Origin: Nitrososphaeria archaeon
GTDB lineage: Archaea; Thermoproteota; Nitrososphaeria; Nitrososphaerales; JAAOZN01
Assembly (NCBI GenBank): GCA_029775855.1
Contig: JARVJZ010000001.1
Location: forward strand, 186,001 to 250,000
Length of the DNA: 64,000 bases
Direction of reading: 5' to 3'
This document shows positions 51,631 through 60,994 of the stretch, piece after piece. Each line of letters starts with the position of its first letter. The first letter of the stretch is position 1. The notes under the pieces were generated by a model. It was not told the origin of the DNA. It ran no database searches and saw only the letters and a list, made by a program, of their open reading frames with translations. The translations under genes were made by a program, and so were the position numbers.

Positions 51631-51918
51631 TTGAGCTATGAGCATCTATCGTTGAGCTACATAGACTTCGGTTTAGCATTAGCAGGCGCTTGGTTCGCTA
51701 CCTTGACTGGAGCAGTAGCGTTGATTATAGTGGTTATAGAGTTCTTCAAAAAGTTTGGTGTTAGAAGTGAGGAATCAACTCAGAGTGCTGAAACCAAGAT
51801 TCAAGCCTCAGAAGAAAAAATAGAGCAGCTTAGCGAAGAAGAAGCCACAACCGTAGTGGCCCTAGCAGCGATCCAAGCCTATCTCAGCGAAGAGCAAAAG
51901 GAGGCGACAGAATCTTGA
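51631..51918 (+). CDS. small membrane subunit, decarboxylase gamma-like
   Basis: 95 residues with one hydrophobic segment (FGLALAGAWFATLTGAVALIIVVIEFF, about 13-39), then a charged tail with EEKIEQLSEEEATTVVALAAIQAYL, the layout of OadG-type gamma subunits that anchor the biotin-dependent sodium-pumping decarboxylases. Overlaps the biotin-carrier gene by 4 bases and is followed by OadB. Start could be TTG 51631 or TTG 51652. Assignment is by layout and gene order. Confidence 0.7.
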   Translation: MSYEHLSLSYIDFGLALAGAWFATLTGAVALIIVVIEFFKKFGVRSEESTQSAETKIQASEEKIEQLSEEEATTVVALAAIQAYLSEEQKEATES

Positions 51919-52394
51919 AGCGCCGATTCAAGATTACCGTAGGTGGAAAGACCTATGAAGTCGAAGTCGAAGAAACTACACCTGCTGAACCAGAACCAGC
52001 ACCTCCACCATACATAGGGCCACCTAGGATACTTACAGAGCCTCCGAAGCGCACACCTACACCGCGACCAGCTTTATCACCTCCTCCAAAGAAAATTGAG
52101 GCATCAAGAGCAGCGGTGGCACCAACCCCACAACTTCAGCAGATCCAGCCTTCTCCTCCGGAGACGGCTGCAGCTGTAACTGGTGAGACCATAAAAGCAC
52201 CCTTACCTGGCGTTGTTGTCTCGATTAAAGTAAAAGAAGGAGATCAGGTCAAGCAAGGTGATACGTTGCTCATTTTGGAGAGTATGAAGATGGAGAATTC
52301 TTTAGCCGCGCCTCGAAGTGGTGTTGTTAAGCGTATTTTAGTTCAGCATAGAGCTTCGGTTCAGCACGGTGACCCGCTTATTGTATTAGAATAG
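51915..52394 (+). CDS. biotin carboxyl carrier protein of a sodium-translocating decarboxylase
   Basis: 159 residues. N-terminal ~25 residues (RRFKITVGGKTYEVEVEE) are the decarboxylase-alpha/BCCP-type start, then a proline-rich linker (about 26-90), and a biotinyl domain with the ESMKMEN motif whose Lys125 is biotinylated. It carries CO2 between the carboxyltransferase and the membrane beta subunit. TTG start overlapping the gamma-like gene. The carboxyltransferase (alpha) gene is not present here. Confidence 0.9.
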   Translation: MKRRFKITVGGKTYEVEVEETTPAEPEPAPPPYIGPPRILTEPPKRTPTPRPALSPPPKKIEASRAAVAPTPQLQQIQPSPPETAAAVTGETIKAPLPGVVVSIKVKEGDQVKQGDTLLILESMKMENSLAAPRSGVVKRILVQHRASVQHGDPLIVLE

Positions 52395-52404
52395 GCTGAG
52401 CTGC

Positions 52405-53517
52405 TTGTCTGCTCTTCTACCCTTTCCTTTCAGTAATATTGTTATGATAGGTGTGGGTGTGCTTCTTGTGTACGTTGCTGTGTGGAAGCGGTATGAGCCT
52501 TTACTTCTTGTTCCTATAGGCTTCGGAGCGATTTTAGTCAACCTACCTTTCAGTGGACTTAACGAGCCGGGGGGGTTTCTGAGGATACTTTATGACGTCG
52601 GTATTGCTACTGAGCTCTTCCCGATTTTGATATTTATCGGCTTAGGTGCTATGATAGACTTTAGCGCTCTTTTCGAGAGACCTTGGGTTATGGTCTTCTC
52701 TATCCCCGCGCAGCTCGGGATACTAGCAGCTTTACTCTTATCTTTGGCTCTTGGCTTTAATCCGGCAGAAGCTATAAGTATTGGGATAATTGGTGCGATG
52801 GATGGGCCTACAGCCATCTACGTGACATCTACTTACGCACCTAGTCTCCTACCAGCGGTGACGGTCTGCGCTTATTCGTATATGTCACTCATACCACTCT
52901 TACAGATCCCCCTTTCTAAGCTTATTGTTTCAAAGAGGGAGAGAGCCATAAGGATGGATTATAAACCAAGCAGATATCCTAAAGTAATGAAGATCGTCTT
53001 TCCAATCCTTGTGACTGTGATTGTAGGAAGCTTAGCGCCAAAAGGCATACCCCTTATAGGCTCACTTATGTTCGGAAACTTTCTAAGAGAGAGCGGTGTA
53101 GTAGATAGACTTGCTAAGTCTGCTCAAAATGAATTAGCAAACATAACTACCATACTACTTGGCATCGCGATAGGCGGTACAATGGTTGCAGACCAATTCC
53201 TACGCCTGCAAACCATTTTAATCTTTGCACTCGGATTAGTGGCCTTCATAGTAGGCTTAAGCTGCGGGTTACTCTCAGCAAAACTACTTAACATAATAAC
53301 AAAAGGCAAGGTGAATCCACTTTTAGGAGCAACTGGGGTATCAGCCTTCCCTATGGCTGGAAGGACAGCTCACTTAATCGCCAGAGAAGAGGATCAAGGT
53401 AATTGGCTTCTAATGCACGCTATGGCTGCTAATGTAGGTGGGCAGATAGCATCGGTAATAGCTGGTGCAGCCCTCTTAACTTACGGAGAGATGCTCGGTG
53501 CGCTCCCGGCCGTCTGA
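52405..53517 (+). CDS. oadB: sodium ion-translocating decarboxylase, beta subunit
   Basis: 370 residues and about ten membrane segments; the family decarboxylates carboxybiotin and exports Na+. GAMDGPTAIYVTSTYAP is the family's ion-site motif and GATGVSAFPMAGR near the C-terminus is the second conserved region. LFPILIFIGLGAMIDFS is also typical. TTG start. Whether it belongs to an oxaloacetate, methylmalonyl-CoA or glutaconyl-CoA enzyme depends on the missing alpha subunit. This is uncommon outside bacteria and some euryarchaea. Confidence 0.9.
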   Translation: MSALLPFPFSNIVMIGVGVLLVYVAVWKRYEPLLLVPIGFGAILVNLPFSGLNEPGGFLRILYDVGIATELFPILIFIGLGAMIDFSALFERPWVMVFSIPAQLGILAALLLSLALGFNPAEAISIGIIGAMDGPTAIYVTSTYAPSLLPAVTVCAYSYMSLIPLLQIPLSKLIVSKRERAIRMDYKPSRYPKVMKIVFPILVTVIVGSLAPKGIPLIGSLMFGNFLRESGVVDRLAKSAQNELANITTILLGIAIGGTMVADQFLRLQTILIFALGLVAFIVGLSCGLLSAKLLNIITKGKVNPLLGATGVSAFPMAGRTAHLIAREEDQGNWLLMHAMAANVGGQIASVIAGAALLTYGEMLGALPAV

Positions 53518-53518
53518 T

Positions 53519-55279
53519 CTACTTTACTGTAACTGACTTGGCTAAGTTTCTAGGGTAGTCTGGGTTCTGGCCGCGCTCTAATGCTGAGTAGTATGCGAAC
53601 ATCTGAAGTGGTATGACCTCCACTATCGGATAAAAGATGCTTTCGACTGAAGGAATCTCCACATAATAGTCGTAAAGAGGGTTTGCAACGTCTGATACAC
53701 CTATCACCTTAGCCCCCCTCGCCTTAAGCTCAGCAACATTACTTAACGTATCGTGGTAAGTCTTATCATTGGGGTTAAGCGCCACAACAGGCACACCTTC
53801 GGATATGAGCGCCAGCGTGCCGTGTTTAAGTTCACCTGCTGCAAACCCTTCAGCGTGGATGTAAGATAACTCTTTAAGTTTCAAAGCGCCTTCGAGCGCT
53901 ATAGGGTAATTTAGACCTCTGCCTATGAAGTAGCAGTCTTTAGCTGTTAAAAACACTTGAGCAAGATATGCGAGCTGGCGTTCAACATCAAACACTCTGT
54001 TAACAGCTTTACTGAGACGCTGTAGGTCAGCGGCTGTGTTAGAAAGTCTAAAAGCGATGCTGTAGATGACCGCTAATTGGGCTGTAAAAGACTTTGTAGC
54101 AGCAACACCAACTTCAGGGCCGCATTTTAAGTAGAGTGTATAGTCACTCTCTCTTGCTAATGATGAAGTCGGTGTATTTACTATCGAAAGTACAGAGGCG
54201 CCCTTCCTCTTACCGACGTTAATCGCTGATAACACATCGGCAGTTTCTCCGCTCTGGGAGATGGCAAGCAGAAGCGTATCTTCATCCACAAGTGGTATAT
54301 AATCTTCAAACTCGCTCGCTAAGATCACTTCCGCGGGAAGCTTAGCCATCTTAATGAATAGATGCTTAGCTATTAGCGCCGCATGGTAGCTCGTTCCAGC
54401 TCCTATGATATATACCCTGTTTACTCCTTGTAGTGATAGGCAGAAGCGGTCAACCTCGTTTATATCTTGGTTAAAGGCTTTGAATATGGATTCACGCTGC
54501 TCATGAATCTCTTTTAACGTATAGTGCGTGAACTCCTTCTTTTGAAAGCTTGTAGCTTCCCACGCTAAGGTTGATATTGTATGCAGAACTTCTTCGCCGT
54601 TAAAGTTCCATATTGTATAGCTATTTCTTCTAACCTCAGCTACCTCAAAGTTATCCAAGAATATAGCTTCTTTTGTATGCTTAAGGAATGAGAGTACATC
54701 ACTCGCTACAAAATTTTTATTTCCACCTAGACCTATTATAAGTGGTGCATCCTTCCTCACACCGTACAACCTATCGTTTAGATCTCTAAATAGGACAAGG
54801 AAGGCATATGAACCCTTTAACTTGTTTACCGCAGCCAACAAAGCGTCCCTTTGATTTCTACCGGTCTTCAGCTCTTCTTCTATTAAATGCGGAATTATCT
54901 CTGTGTCTGTTGTGCTTCTGAAGATATGCCCTTTTAATTCTAATTCGTTTTTAAGTAGCTGATAGTTTTCGATGATGCCGTTATGAACAACTGCGATGCT
55001 TCTATCGCACGATAGGTGAGGATGGGCGTTCTCTGGTGTGACCCCTCCGTGTGTTGCCCAACGAGTATGCGCCAAACCTATCTTTCCACATGTACTCTTT
55101 AGGTCTGGGTTTTTGGCTAATTCGGCTACTCGACCTACAACTTTAATAACTTTGATGGTTTTCCCGTCGTGCACACCTACACCAACAGAATCATATCCCC
55201 TATACTCCATATTTGTTAAACCGTCAAGCAGTATCTCTAACACATCAGAATCGCTAACACAACCTATGATGCCACACAT
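53519..55279 (-). CDS. glmS: glutamine-fructose-6-phosphate aminotransferase
   Basis: Makes glucosamine 6-phosphate, precursor of amino sugars and N-glycans. 586 residues: N-terminal glutaminase with Cys2 (MCGIIGCVSDSD) and HTRWATHGGVTPENAHPH; then two SIS domains with GAGTSYHAALIAKH and ISQSGETADVLSAINVGKRKG in the first and GRGLNYPIALEGALKLKELSYIHAEGFAAGELKHGTLAL in the second, ending PRNLAKSVTV. The stop lies one base from the converging oadB stop. ATG start. Confidence 0.96.
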   Translation of the reverse strand: MCGIIGCVSDSDVLEILLDGLTNMEYRGYDSVGVGVHDGKTIKVIKVVGRVAELAKNPDLKSTCGKIGLAHTRWATHGGVTPENAHPHLSCDRSIAVVHNGIIENYQLLKNELELKGHIFRSTTDTEIIPHLIEEELKTGRNQRDALLAAVNKLKGSYAFLVLFRDLNDRLYGVRKDAPLIIGLGGNKNFVASDVLSFLKHTKEAIFLDNFEVAEVRRNSYTIWNFNGEEVLHTISTLAWEATSFQKKEFTHYTLKEIHEQRESIFKAFNQDINEVDRFCLSLQGVNRVYIIGAGTSYHAALIAKHLFIKMAKLPAEVILASEFEDYIPLVDEDTLLLAISQSGETADVLSAINVGKRKGASVLSIVNTPTSSLARESDYTLYLKCGPEVGVAATKSFTAQLAVIYSIAFRLSNTAADLQRLSKAVNRVFDVERQLAYLAQVFLTAKDCYFIGRGLNYPIALEGALKLKELSYIHAEGFAAGELKHGTLALISEGVPVVALNPNDKTYHDTLSNVAELKARGAKVIGVSDVANPLYDYYVEIPSVESIFYPIVEVIPLQMFAYYSALERGQNPDYPRNLAKSVTVK

Positions 55280-55332
55280 TAAACAATCTAAGCAAGTTAT
55301 TTAGATAAATATCTTACGAAAACGTATTCTGT

Positions 55333-55734
55333 CTAAGCCCTCCTCCCTCTTCTACCGCCTTTCTTCCTTGTTGTATCGTGTGGAATGGGGGTGACATCTT
55401 CTATTCTGCCTATTTTGAAGCCAGCTCTAGCTAGAGCTCTTATGGCTGCTTGCGCACCTGGTCCTGGTGTTCTAGGTCCTGTTCCTCCTACAGCTCTAAC
55501 TTTGATGTGTATGTTGGTTATGCCCTTTGCTTTGGCGGTTTCGGCTGCTGCGGTTGCTGACTTCATGGCTGCATATGGTGATGATTCGAATCTGTCTGCT
55601 TTGACGTGTCTTCCTCCTGAGCTGAATGCTATGGTTTCTGCGCCGCTTAGGTCTGTTATGTGAACTATTGTGTTGTTGTAGCTGCTGTAGATGTGTGCAA
55701 CGCCCCATTTAGTTGGTTCTTCTTTTTGCGCCAA
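55333..55734 (-). CDS. rps11: ribosomal protein S11 (uS11)
   Basis: 133 residues; [33 protein letters not shown] and [40 protein letters not shown] are diagnostic. C-terminal tail [10 protein letters not shown] is basic. Last gene in the S13-S4-S11 order. TTG start. Confidence 0.97.
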   Translation of the reverse strand: MAQKEEPTKWGVAHIYSSYNNTIVHITDLSGAETIAFSSGGRHVKADRFESSPYAAMKSATAAAETAKAKGITNIHIKVRAVGGTGPRTPGPGAQAAIRALARAGFKIGRIEDVTPIPHDTTRKKGGRRGRRA

Positions 55735-55737
55735 TCT

Positions 55738-56271
55738 TTATGCCTCCTCAGTGGTTGGTGTTGTTAGGGTTGCTGGGGCTATTCTACCTTTATAAACGCT
55801 ATCTGCTCTAAAGCCTACTTTGGGCTCTTCTTCTGCGGATACAATGTAGCTTGGTTTTGTAATGACTCTATCTCCTATTGCGATGTGTCTATGTGTTATG
55901 AGTTGACGGGCTTGGTAGGGTGTTTGAGCTAAACCTTTTCTCCACACTATGGTTTGAAGTCTTCTCGCCAAAATGTTTTCTACCGTAAGGCTTAGTATGT
56001 CATCTAGAGTAGCGTCTTTTGATACTATGCCTCTCTTTGCTAGTGAGTTTAAGAGAGTAGCTTCTCTTTTCGCTCTGATCTCTGGTGGTGCGGCTAGAAG
56101 TGTCCTTGCCTGTTTGCGTATATTAGAGAGAATTGTCTGCGCCTTCCACAGTTCCCTTTTATTTCTTAACCCATAGGTGCCAAGCAGATATAGTTCTTGA
56201 GAAAGCAGGTCTGCTCTCCAAGGTGTCCTAGGTCTGCTGAATGTTTTTCTAGGTTTTTTAGGGTCTCCCAT
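55738..56271 (-). CDS. rps4: ribosomal protein S4 (uS4)
   Basis: 177 residues. MGDPKKPRKTFSRPRTPW at the start is the archaeal/eukaryal S4/S9 N-terminus, and the S4 RNA-binding domain covers RRLQTIVWRKGLAQTPYQARQLITHRHIAIGDRVITKPSYIV. Lies between S13 and S11, a conserved archaeal arrangement that often precedes RNA polymerase subunit D; that gene is not visible here, because glmS follows. Confidence 0.97.
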   Translation of the reverse strand: MGDPKKPRKTFSRPRTPWRADLLSQELYLLGTYGLRNKRELWKAQTILSNIRKQARTLLAAPPEIRAKREATLLNSLAKRGIVSKDATLDDILSLTVENILARRLQTIVWRKGLAQTPYQARQLITHRHIAIGDRVITKPSYIVSAEEEPKVGFRADSVYKGRIAPATLTTPTTEEA

Positions 56272-56278
56272 ATGCTGA

Positions 56279-56725
56279 TCACGACGCCGACTTTCTTACA
56301 CCTACGGTTCTACCTTTTCTACCTGTTGTGCGTGTTCTTTGTCCTCTGACCTTTAATCCTAGTGAGTGGCGTATTCCTCTCCAGCTACCGACCATCTTCT
56401 CACGCTCTATATCATTCTTTACTGCTAGCTCAAGATCTGCGCCTATAAGATGGTAGTTTAACCCTGTGTCAAGGCTCTTTCTTCGGTTAAGCTTCCAGCT
56501 CGGTATTCCTATTCTGCTTGGATCGCTCAAGCCTTTCTCTATCTCATTTATTTCGATATCTGAAAGAGCGCCCAGTCTCATTTTTGGGTCAAGCCTTAAA
56601 GCGTTAACTATGGCGTAAGCTAGGTTTAAGCCTACGCCTTTGAGGTCGGCTAGCGCTGCTATCAACTTTTTTGACCCGTCGAGGTCTTTACCTTTTATTC
56701 TCACGATATGCTTGAATTCACTCAA
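56279..56725 (-). CDS. rps13: ribosomal protein S13 (uS13)
   Basis: 148 residues. FKHIVRIKGKDLDGSKKLIAALADLKGVGLNLAYAIVNAL is the conserved N-terminal half and GSWRGIRHSLGLKVRGQRTRTTGRKGRTVGV the C-terminal tail that contacts tRNA. First gene of the S13-S4-S11 cluster on the minus strand. Confidence 0.97.
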   Translation of the reverse strand: MSEFKHIVRIKGKDLDGSKKLIAALADLKGVGLNLAYAIVNALRLDPKMRLGALSDIEINEIEKGLSDPSRIGIPSWKLNRRKSLDTGLNYHLIGADLELAVKNDIEREKMVGSWRGIRHSLGLKVRGQRTRTTGRKGRTVGVRKSAS

Positions 56726-56828
56726 TCTTCAGACTCACTTTGACTCCTTTAGTAAGATGGCTCAACCTAACCCTTTAAAGACTTTTCGCGTATCAACTTA
56801 AAAACATCTATGTCTATCTCTTTCTGAT

Positions 56829-57794
56829 ATGGGTAGTTGGAGAAGCGTCTACGGAGATGTGTTAGAGAATCTTCTTGATGAGCATAAAGAGTCAGCCGTT
56901 GGTGTTGTTGGCTGCTGGGCTAAAGATATTAGCCACCCCGTCTGTGAACTCGACTTACTTGTTGTCTCGTCTCGTCAACCATTCTTTGAAAGGAGGGTAG
57001 AGAATCAACTTATTATAGATATCATATTTGTGGATGAACAGCAGTTATCTAGGCAGAGTGAGGGGCTTCTTGCTTCAACTTTAAGTGAATGCTTAATCTT
57101 GCAAGATCCAAAGCTGCTTTTAGCCTCAATAATATCTTCAGCAAAAACTCGTGCTTTAAATGAATGTAGGCCTCTCGCCGCTTCGGCTCTTACAAACACT
57201 GTAGGCTACCTTGGCTTGGCTAAGCGTGCACTTAAAGATGGTTGTAGTATGAGTGGAGGCTTTTGGCTTCTTTCAGCTGGCTATAGTCTACTTGAAGTTT
57301 TACTTTGGGCTGCTGGTGATAAACCTCGTCCTTCACACTTGCTTAGTCAGTTTAGGTCGTATAGCGGTTCTCACTCAGATGTTCTTGGCGCCGCGTTAGG
57401 TCTTGTAGACGCTACATCAACGAGTGTTAAAAGGCGGCTTAATTTTCTATCTATGGTTTATGATGCAGAGGCTTTAGGGCTTTTAGATGGTTGTAAGTTA
57501 GAGGTACTCCTCCCTACTCTCGCTTCGAAGAAGGCTCTGTATCTGCTGGAGTCTAATAGAGTGGTTGATGCCTACATCTACCTAGGGTATCTTATCGTAG
57601 AAGTGCTTAGGCGTATCTACCGAAGTTGTGTGGAACTACTACCAAAAGCTAGACTCCACAGATTTATTGAAGACTTAGATAGCAAAGGTACTCTTGGTAA
57701 GGGCGCTGTAAGAGCGGCTTCTTTCCCACCTATTGACACAACGCTAATACAAGGATTAGAACAGACAACTTTTAAGCTTGCTCAAAAGATATAG
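56829..57794 (+). CDS. nucleotidyltransferase-like hypothetical protein
   Basis: 321 residues. The N-terminal part (AVGVVGCWAKDISHPVCELDLLVVSSRQP) has the shape of a minimal nucleotidyltransferase: a strand ending in a G and an acidic DxD-like step (ELDLLVV), with a later Asp in IIDIIFVDEQQL. The helical C-terminal 200 residues, including TNTVGYLGLAKRALKDGCSMSGGFWLLSAGYSLLEVLLW, resemble a HEPN-like bundle but lack a clear RxxxxH. Stand-alone NTase plus helical regions occur in archaeal toxin-like and regulatory genes. Function unknown. Upstream bases contain an A/T stretch, TTAAAAACAT, about 35 bases before the start. Confidence 0.5.
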   Translation: MGSWRSVYGDVLENLLDEHKESAVGVVGCWAKDISHPVCELDLLVVSSRQPFFERRVENQLIIDIIFVDEQQLSRQSEGLLASTLSECLILQDPKLLLASIISSAKTRALNECRPLAASALTNTVGYLGLAKRALKDGCSMSGGFWLLSAGYSLLEVLLWAAGDKPRPSHLLSQFRSYSGSHSDVLGAALGLVDATSTSVKRRLNFLSMVYDAEALGLLDGCKLEVLLPTLASKKALYLLESNRVVDAYIYLGYLIVEVLRRIYRSCVELLPKARLHRFIEDLDSKGTLGKGAVRAASFPPIDTTLIQGLEQTTFKLAQKI

Positions 57795-57835
57795 ATGTTA
57801 AGCTTAAATGACACATCGTAGCATATTACTTTAGA

Positions 57836-58900
57836 ATGTCATCCCCAAAGACTACATTCAAGGATTTCTACCACATAGTTGTTGACAGCGGTCAATGCTG
57901 CGGCTGCGGTTCCTGTGTTGCTGTATGCCCCCTCTCGGCTTTAAGCTATCTTTACGATGAGACACTACCTGTGCTGGTTGGTAAATGCACAGACTGTGGT
58001 GTCTGCTTCAAAGCTTGCCCACGCTACAACTTTAATGTGGAGGAGGTGGAGAAGATGCTCTTTAATCGAACAAGAAGCGAAAGCGAAGTCTTCGGCGTGC
58101 ATCACAATATACTTGCAGCCAGGAGTCGCATCCCTGATGTGCTTAAGGTGTGTCAAGATGGGGGGTTAGTGTCCTCTCTACTCATATGGGCTCTTGAAAA
58201 TAAGGTTGTTGACGCAGCTGTTGTTGCAAGCTTTAACCCAGAAACTTGGGACGCTAAGCCAAGATTTGTTAGAACAAGAGAAGAGGTTCTCTCATCAGCC
58301 GGTACACGCTACACCTATAGCCCTAATAATCTGTTGCTGCGTGAAGCTGGGGCTAACAATATTAAAGTAGCCTTCGTTGGAACGGGGTGTGAAGTTGAAG
58401 CGGTTAGAAAGATGCAGTATCATAAGCTGAGGAAGAGTGTGGGCACAGTTGTCTTCACAATAGGTTTGATGTGCCACGAAAGCTACACGATGAATGGGCT
58501 AATAGACAAGAAGATACGCGGAGAACTGGGAATAGAGCCTAATCAAATAGCTAAAATGAACATCAAGGGTAAGATAATAATTGAGACAAAAGATGGTAAA
58601 GTTGCAGAAATAGGGCTAAAGGACGCTAGACAATATGTAAGGAAAGGATGCTTCTACTGCGGAGACTTCTCAGCGGAGCTAGCAGATATATCGGCTGGAG
58701 GCGCTGGTGCACAAGGCTGGACGATATGTGTAGTAAGGACAGATCAAGGTAAAAACATTCTTGAGTCTGCTGAGAAAGCTGGCTACTTGGAAATAGAGCC
58801 GATAGAGAAGCATAAATCATCATATGATACCGTAGTCAAGCTATCCAACATCCAGAGAAACAGAAGGGCAAAGGCTCTAAGCGGCGCCTTAAACATCTAA
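57836..58900 (+). CDS. F420-dependent hydrogenase/dehydrogenase beta-subunit-like (FrhB) protein
   Basis: 354 residues: two [4Fe-4S] ferredoxin motifs at the N-terminus (CCGCGSCVAVC, 21-31, and CTDCGVCFKAC, 51-61), then FrhB_N (CQDGGLVSSLLIWALENKVVDAAVV) and FrhB_C (VAFVGTGCEVEAVRKMQ, GRKGCFYCGDFSAELADIS). Such proteins move electrons between ferredoxin or another donor and coenzyme F420, using FAD. The partner enzyme is not evident. Overlaps the converging FNR-like gene by 12 bases. Together with the F420:NADP reductase-like gene it indicates F420 chemistry. Confidence 0.85.
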   Translation: MSSPKTTFKDFYHIVVDSGQCCGCGSCVAVCPLSALSYLYDETLPVLVGKCTDCGVCFKACPRYNFNVEEVEKMLFNRTRSESEVFGVHHNILAARSRIPDVLKVCQDGGLVSSLLIWALENKVVDAAVVASFNPETWDAKPRFVRTREEVLSSAGTRYTYSPNNLLLREAGANNIKVAFVGTGCEVEAVRKMQYHKLRKSVGTVVFTIGLMCHESYTMNGLIDKKIRGELGIEPNQIAKMNIKGKIIIETKDGKVAEIGLKDARQYVRKGCFYCGDFSAELADISAGGAGAQGWTICVVRTDQGKNILESAEKAGYLEIEPIEKHKSSYDTVVKLSNIQRNRRAKALSGALNI

Positions 58901-59902
58901 ACCTATTTTGAGCCTCCGCTCAGCGATCTCTGTGCTATGTTCATATGAAGGCGCACTAGGCTCTATAAACTTCTTAGCAGAGTTAACCGCAATAGCAACA
59001 TCGGCAAACCCTACCACAAGCAGATTAAGCTTTACAGATTCAGGTTTATAGGCTACATCCCCAGCTGCATAAACACCTGGCAGAGATGTCTCCATTCTGC
59101 TGTTAACTTTTATTTGCCTACCGTGTATTTCCATCCCCCAGTTCTTTATCGGTCCGAGGTCTGCTTTAAAGCCTATGAACACAAGTATGGCGTCAACGGG
59201 TATTGTGTCTTCTTCCCCCGTTTTATTGTTGTAGATTGTTGCTTGCTCAATATGGCTTTCTCCTTGTGCCTCTTTGATTTCATGTGAGAGGCGTATATCT
59301 ATACCTAGCTCTTTAACCTTCTTAACCGTATATTCATGTGCTCTAAACACATCCCTCCTATTAATTAATGTGATGTGCTTAGCATAAGTTGCCAGCTCAT
59401 AAGCCCAATCAAGCGCTGAGTCTCCTCCACCTATTATTAGAAGCCGCTTACCTCTGAACTCCTCTTTACTCTTAACAGAATAATATACTCCTCTACCCTC
59501 AAATCTATCGATAGCTTGATTACCAAGCTTATTAGGTTGAATAGCCCCAACACCAGCAGTTATCAAAACAGTCTTGGTGAAATGCTCACCTCTATCAGTC
59601 CTAAGAATGTAAACCCCATCTTTACGCTCTAAATCTATAGCAGTCTCATTAAATCGGAAGACCGCACCCATCGAAAGCGCTTGCTCATAAAGGTTCTTAG
59701 CAAGAGCTTTTGCCTGAATCTTCAAGAAGCCAGGCACATCTATTATATACTTCTCAGGGTAAAGTGTGATGAGCTGCCCACCAGCCTGAGGCAGAGTTTC
59801 TAAAACTTTGCAAGTCATCTCTCTTAATCCAGCGTAGAAGGCGCCGAATAGTCCAGAAGGGCCTGACCCTATTACTGTTATGTCGAAGATATCCATTAAC
59901 AT
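58889..59902 (-). CDS. ferredoxin-NADP reductase-like (TrxR-type) flavoprotein
   Basis: 337 residues: FAD motif GSGPSGLFGAFYAGLR (about 12-27), NAD(P) motif IIGGGDSALDWAYELA, and C-terminal AGDVAYKPESVKLNLLVVGFADVA. It has the thioredoxin-reductase fold but no redox CxxC, so it belongs with ferredoxin-NAD(P)H reductases of the YumC/TrxR-like group. Start choices are MLMDIFDI or the later ATG; both are plausible. Converges on the FrhB-like gene. Electrons may pass from ferredoxin to NADP(H). Confidence 0.8.
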   Translation of the reverse strand: MLMDIFDITVIGSGPSGLFGAFYAGLREMTCKVLETLPQAGGQLITLYPEKYIIDVPGFLKIQAKALAKNLYEQALSMGAVFRFNETAIDLERKDGVYILRTDRGEHFTKTVLITAGVGAIQPNKLGNQAIDRFEGRGVYYSVKSKEEFRGKRLLIIGGGDSALDWAYELATYAKHITLINRRDVFRAHEYTVKKVKELGIDIRLSHEIKEAQGESHIEQATIYNNKTGEEDTIPVDAILVFIGFKADLGPIKNWGMEIHGRQIKVNSRMETSLPGVYAAGDVAYKPESVKLNLLVVGFADVAIAVNSAKKFIEPSAPSYEHSTEIAERRLKIGLDV

Positions 59903-59957
59903 ACCTATCAGATTTTGCTACATATATTGTTTATATTCATCTTCGCCTTACCATTAA

Positions 59958-60989
59958 TTGTTGAAGATAGGTAGGCGGAAGCTAATCACTTTATCCGCTT
60001 TAGGGGTTGTTGGAGCTTTGGCTACAGCATACTTTACTGTAATGTCAATTAGGAAGATGAAAGTTAATACTGAAGTTGTGAAGCCCGCTGAAGTATATTT
60101 GGTTAAGACTAATGATAGAGTTAACGGTGTGAAAAGACTCTTAGCTAAATCTGATTTAGCAGAGTATAAGGGTAAACGGGTCTTCTTGAAAGCTAACTTT
60201 AACAGTTCTGACCCCTACCCCGCTTCAACCCACCCAGACACACTCAGAACGATAGTTAATAGCCTAAGAAGCGTAGAAGTAAAAGAAGTGGTTCTAGGAG
60301 AGCGCAGTGGAATGGGTAACACAAGAGATGTCCTCAATAAAGTAGGCGTATTCAATATATCCGCTGAATCTGGATTAAAGATAGAAGTGCTTAACGAGAA
60401 CCCCCTCGATAAATGGGTTAAGATTGAACCAAACGGCACACATTGGTTAAACGGCTTCTATTTACCTAAAACCCTACTAGAATCAGATAAAGTTATCCAA
60501 ACATGCTGCTTAAAGACACATAGATTTGGTGGGCACTTTACCATGTCTTTAAAGAACTCGGTTGGTCTCGTCGCAAAAAGTGTGCCAGGAGAACTTTACG
60601 ATTATATGGTTGAATTGCATACTTCTCCTTATCAGCGGCTTATGATAGCTGAAATCAACGCATTTTATAATACAGATTTTATAATCTTGGATGCGTTATC
60701 TGGTTTCGCTACAGGCGGCCCAGAGAGCGGTAAACTCATTAACCCTAACTTGATTATCGCTGGTAAAGATAGAGTTGCGGTAGATGCGGTTGGTGTGGCT
60801 GTGCTGAGAAGATTCGGCTCCACATCTGAAGTTATGAGAGGTAGAATATTTGAGCTTGAGCAGATCAAGAGAGCTGCTGAAATAGGCGTTGGTGTTAACG
60901 CGGCTAAAGATATAAAACTTAGACCTTTAGATGAAGAAAGCAGAGAGGATGCTGAGCAGATAGAGGAAATACTACAACAACAGGGATAA
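59958..60989 (+). CDS. DUF362 protein with twin-arginine-like N-terminus
   Basis: 343 residues. The N-terminus KIGRRKLITLSALGVVGALATAYF has paired arginines (6-7 region) before a hydrophobic stretch, suggesting a Tat-type signal or anchor. The rest matches DUF362: VFLKANFNSSDPYPASTHPDTL, QTCCLKTHRFGGHFTMSLKNSVGL, and DRVAVDAVGVAVLRR. DUF362 members often carry or bind Fe-S clusters, but I see no four-cysteine motif here. Function unknown. No clear partner gene; DUF488 follows convergently after 5 bases. Confidence 0.8.
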   Translation: MLKIGRRKLITLSALGVVGALATAYFTVMSIRKMKVNTEVVKPAEVYLVKTNDRVNGVKRLLAKSDLAEYKGKRVFLKANFNSSDPYPASTHPDTLRTIVNSLRSVEVKEVVLGERSGMGNTRDVLNKVGVFNISAESGLKIEVLNENPLDKWVKIEPNGTHWLNGFYLPKTLLESDKVIQTCCLKTHRFGGHFTMSLKNSVGLVAKSVPGELYDYMVELHTSPYQRLMIAEINAFYNTDFIILDALSGFATGGPESGKLINPNLIIAGKDRVAVDAVGVAVLRRFGSTSEVMRGRIFELEQIKRAAEIGVGVNAAKDIKLRPLDEESREDAEQIEEILQQQG

Positions 60990-60994
60990 CAAAC

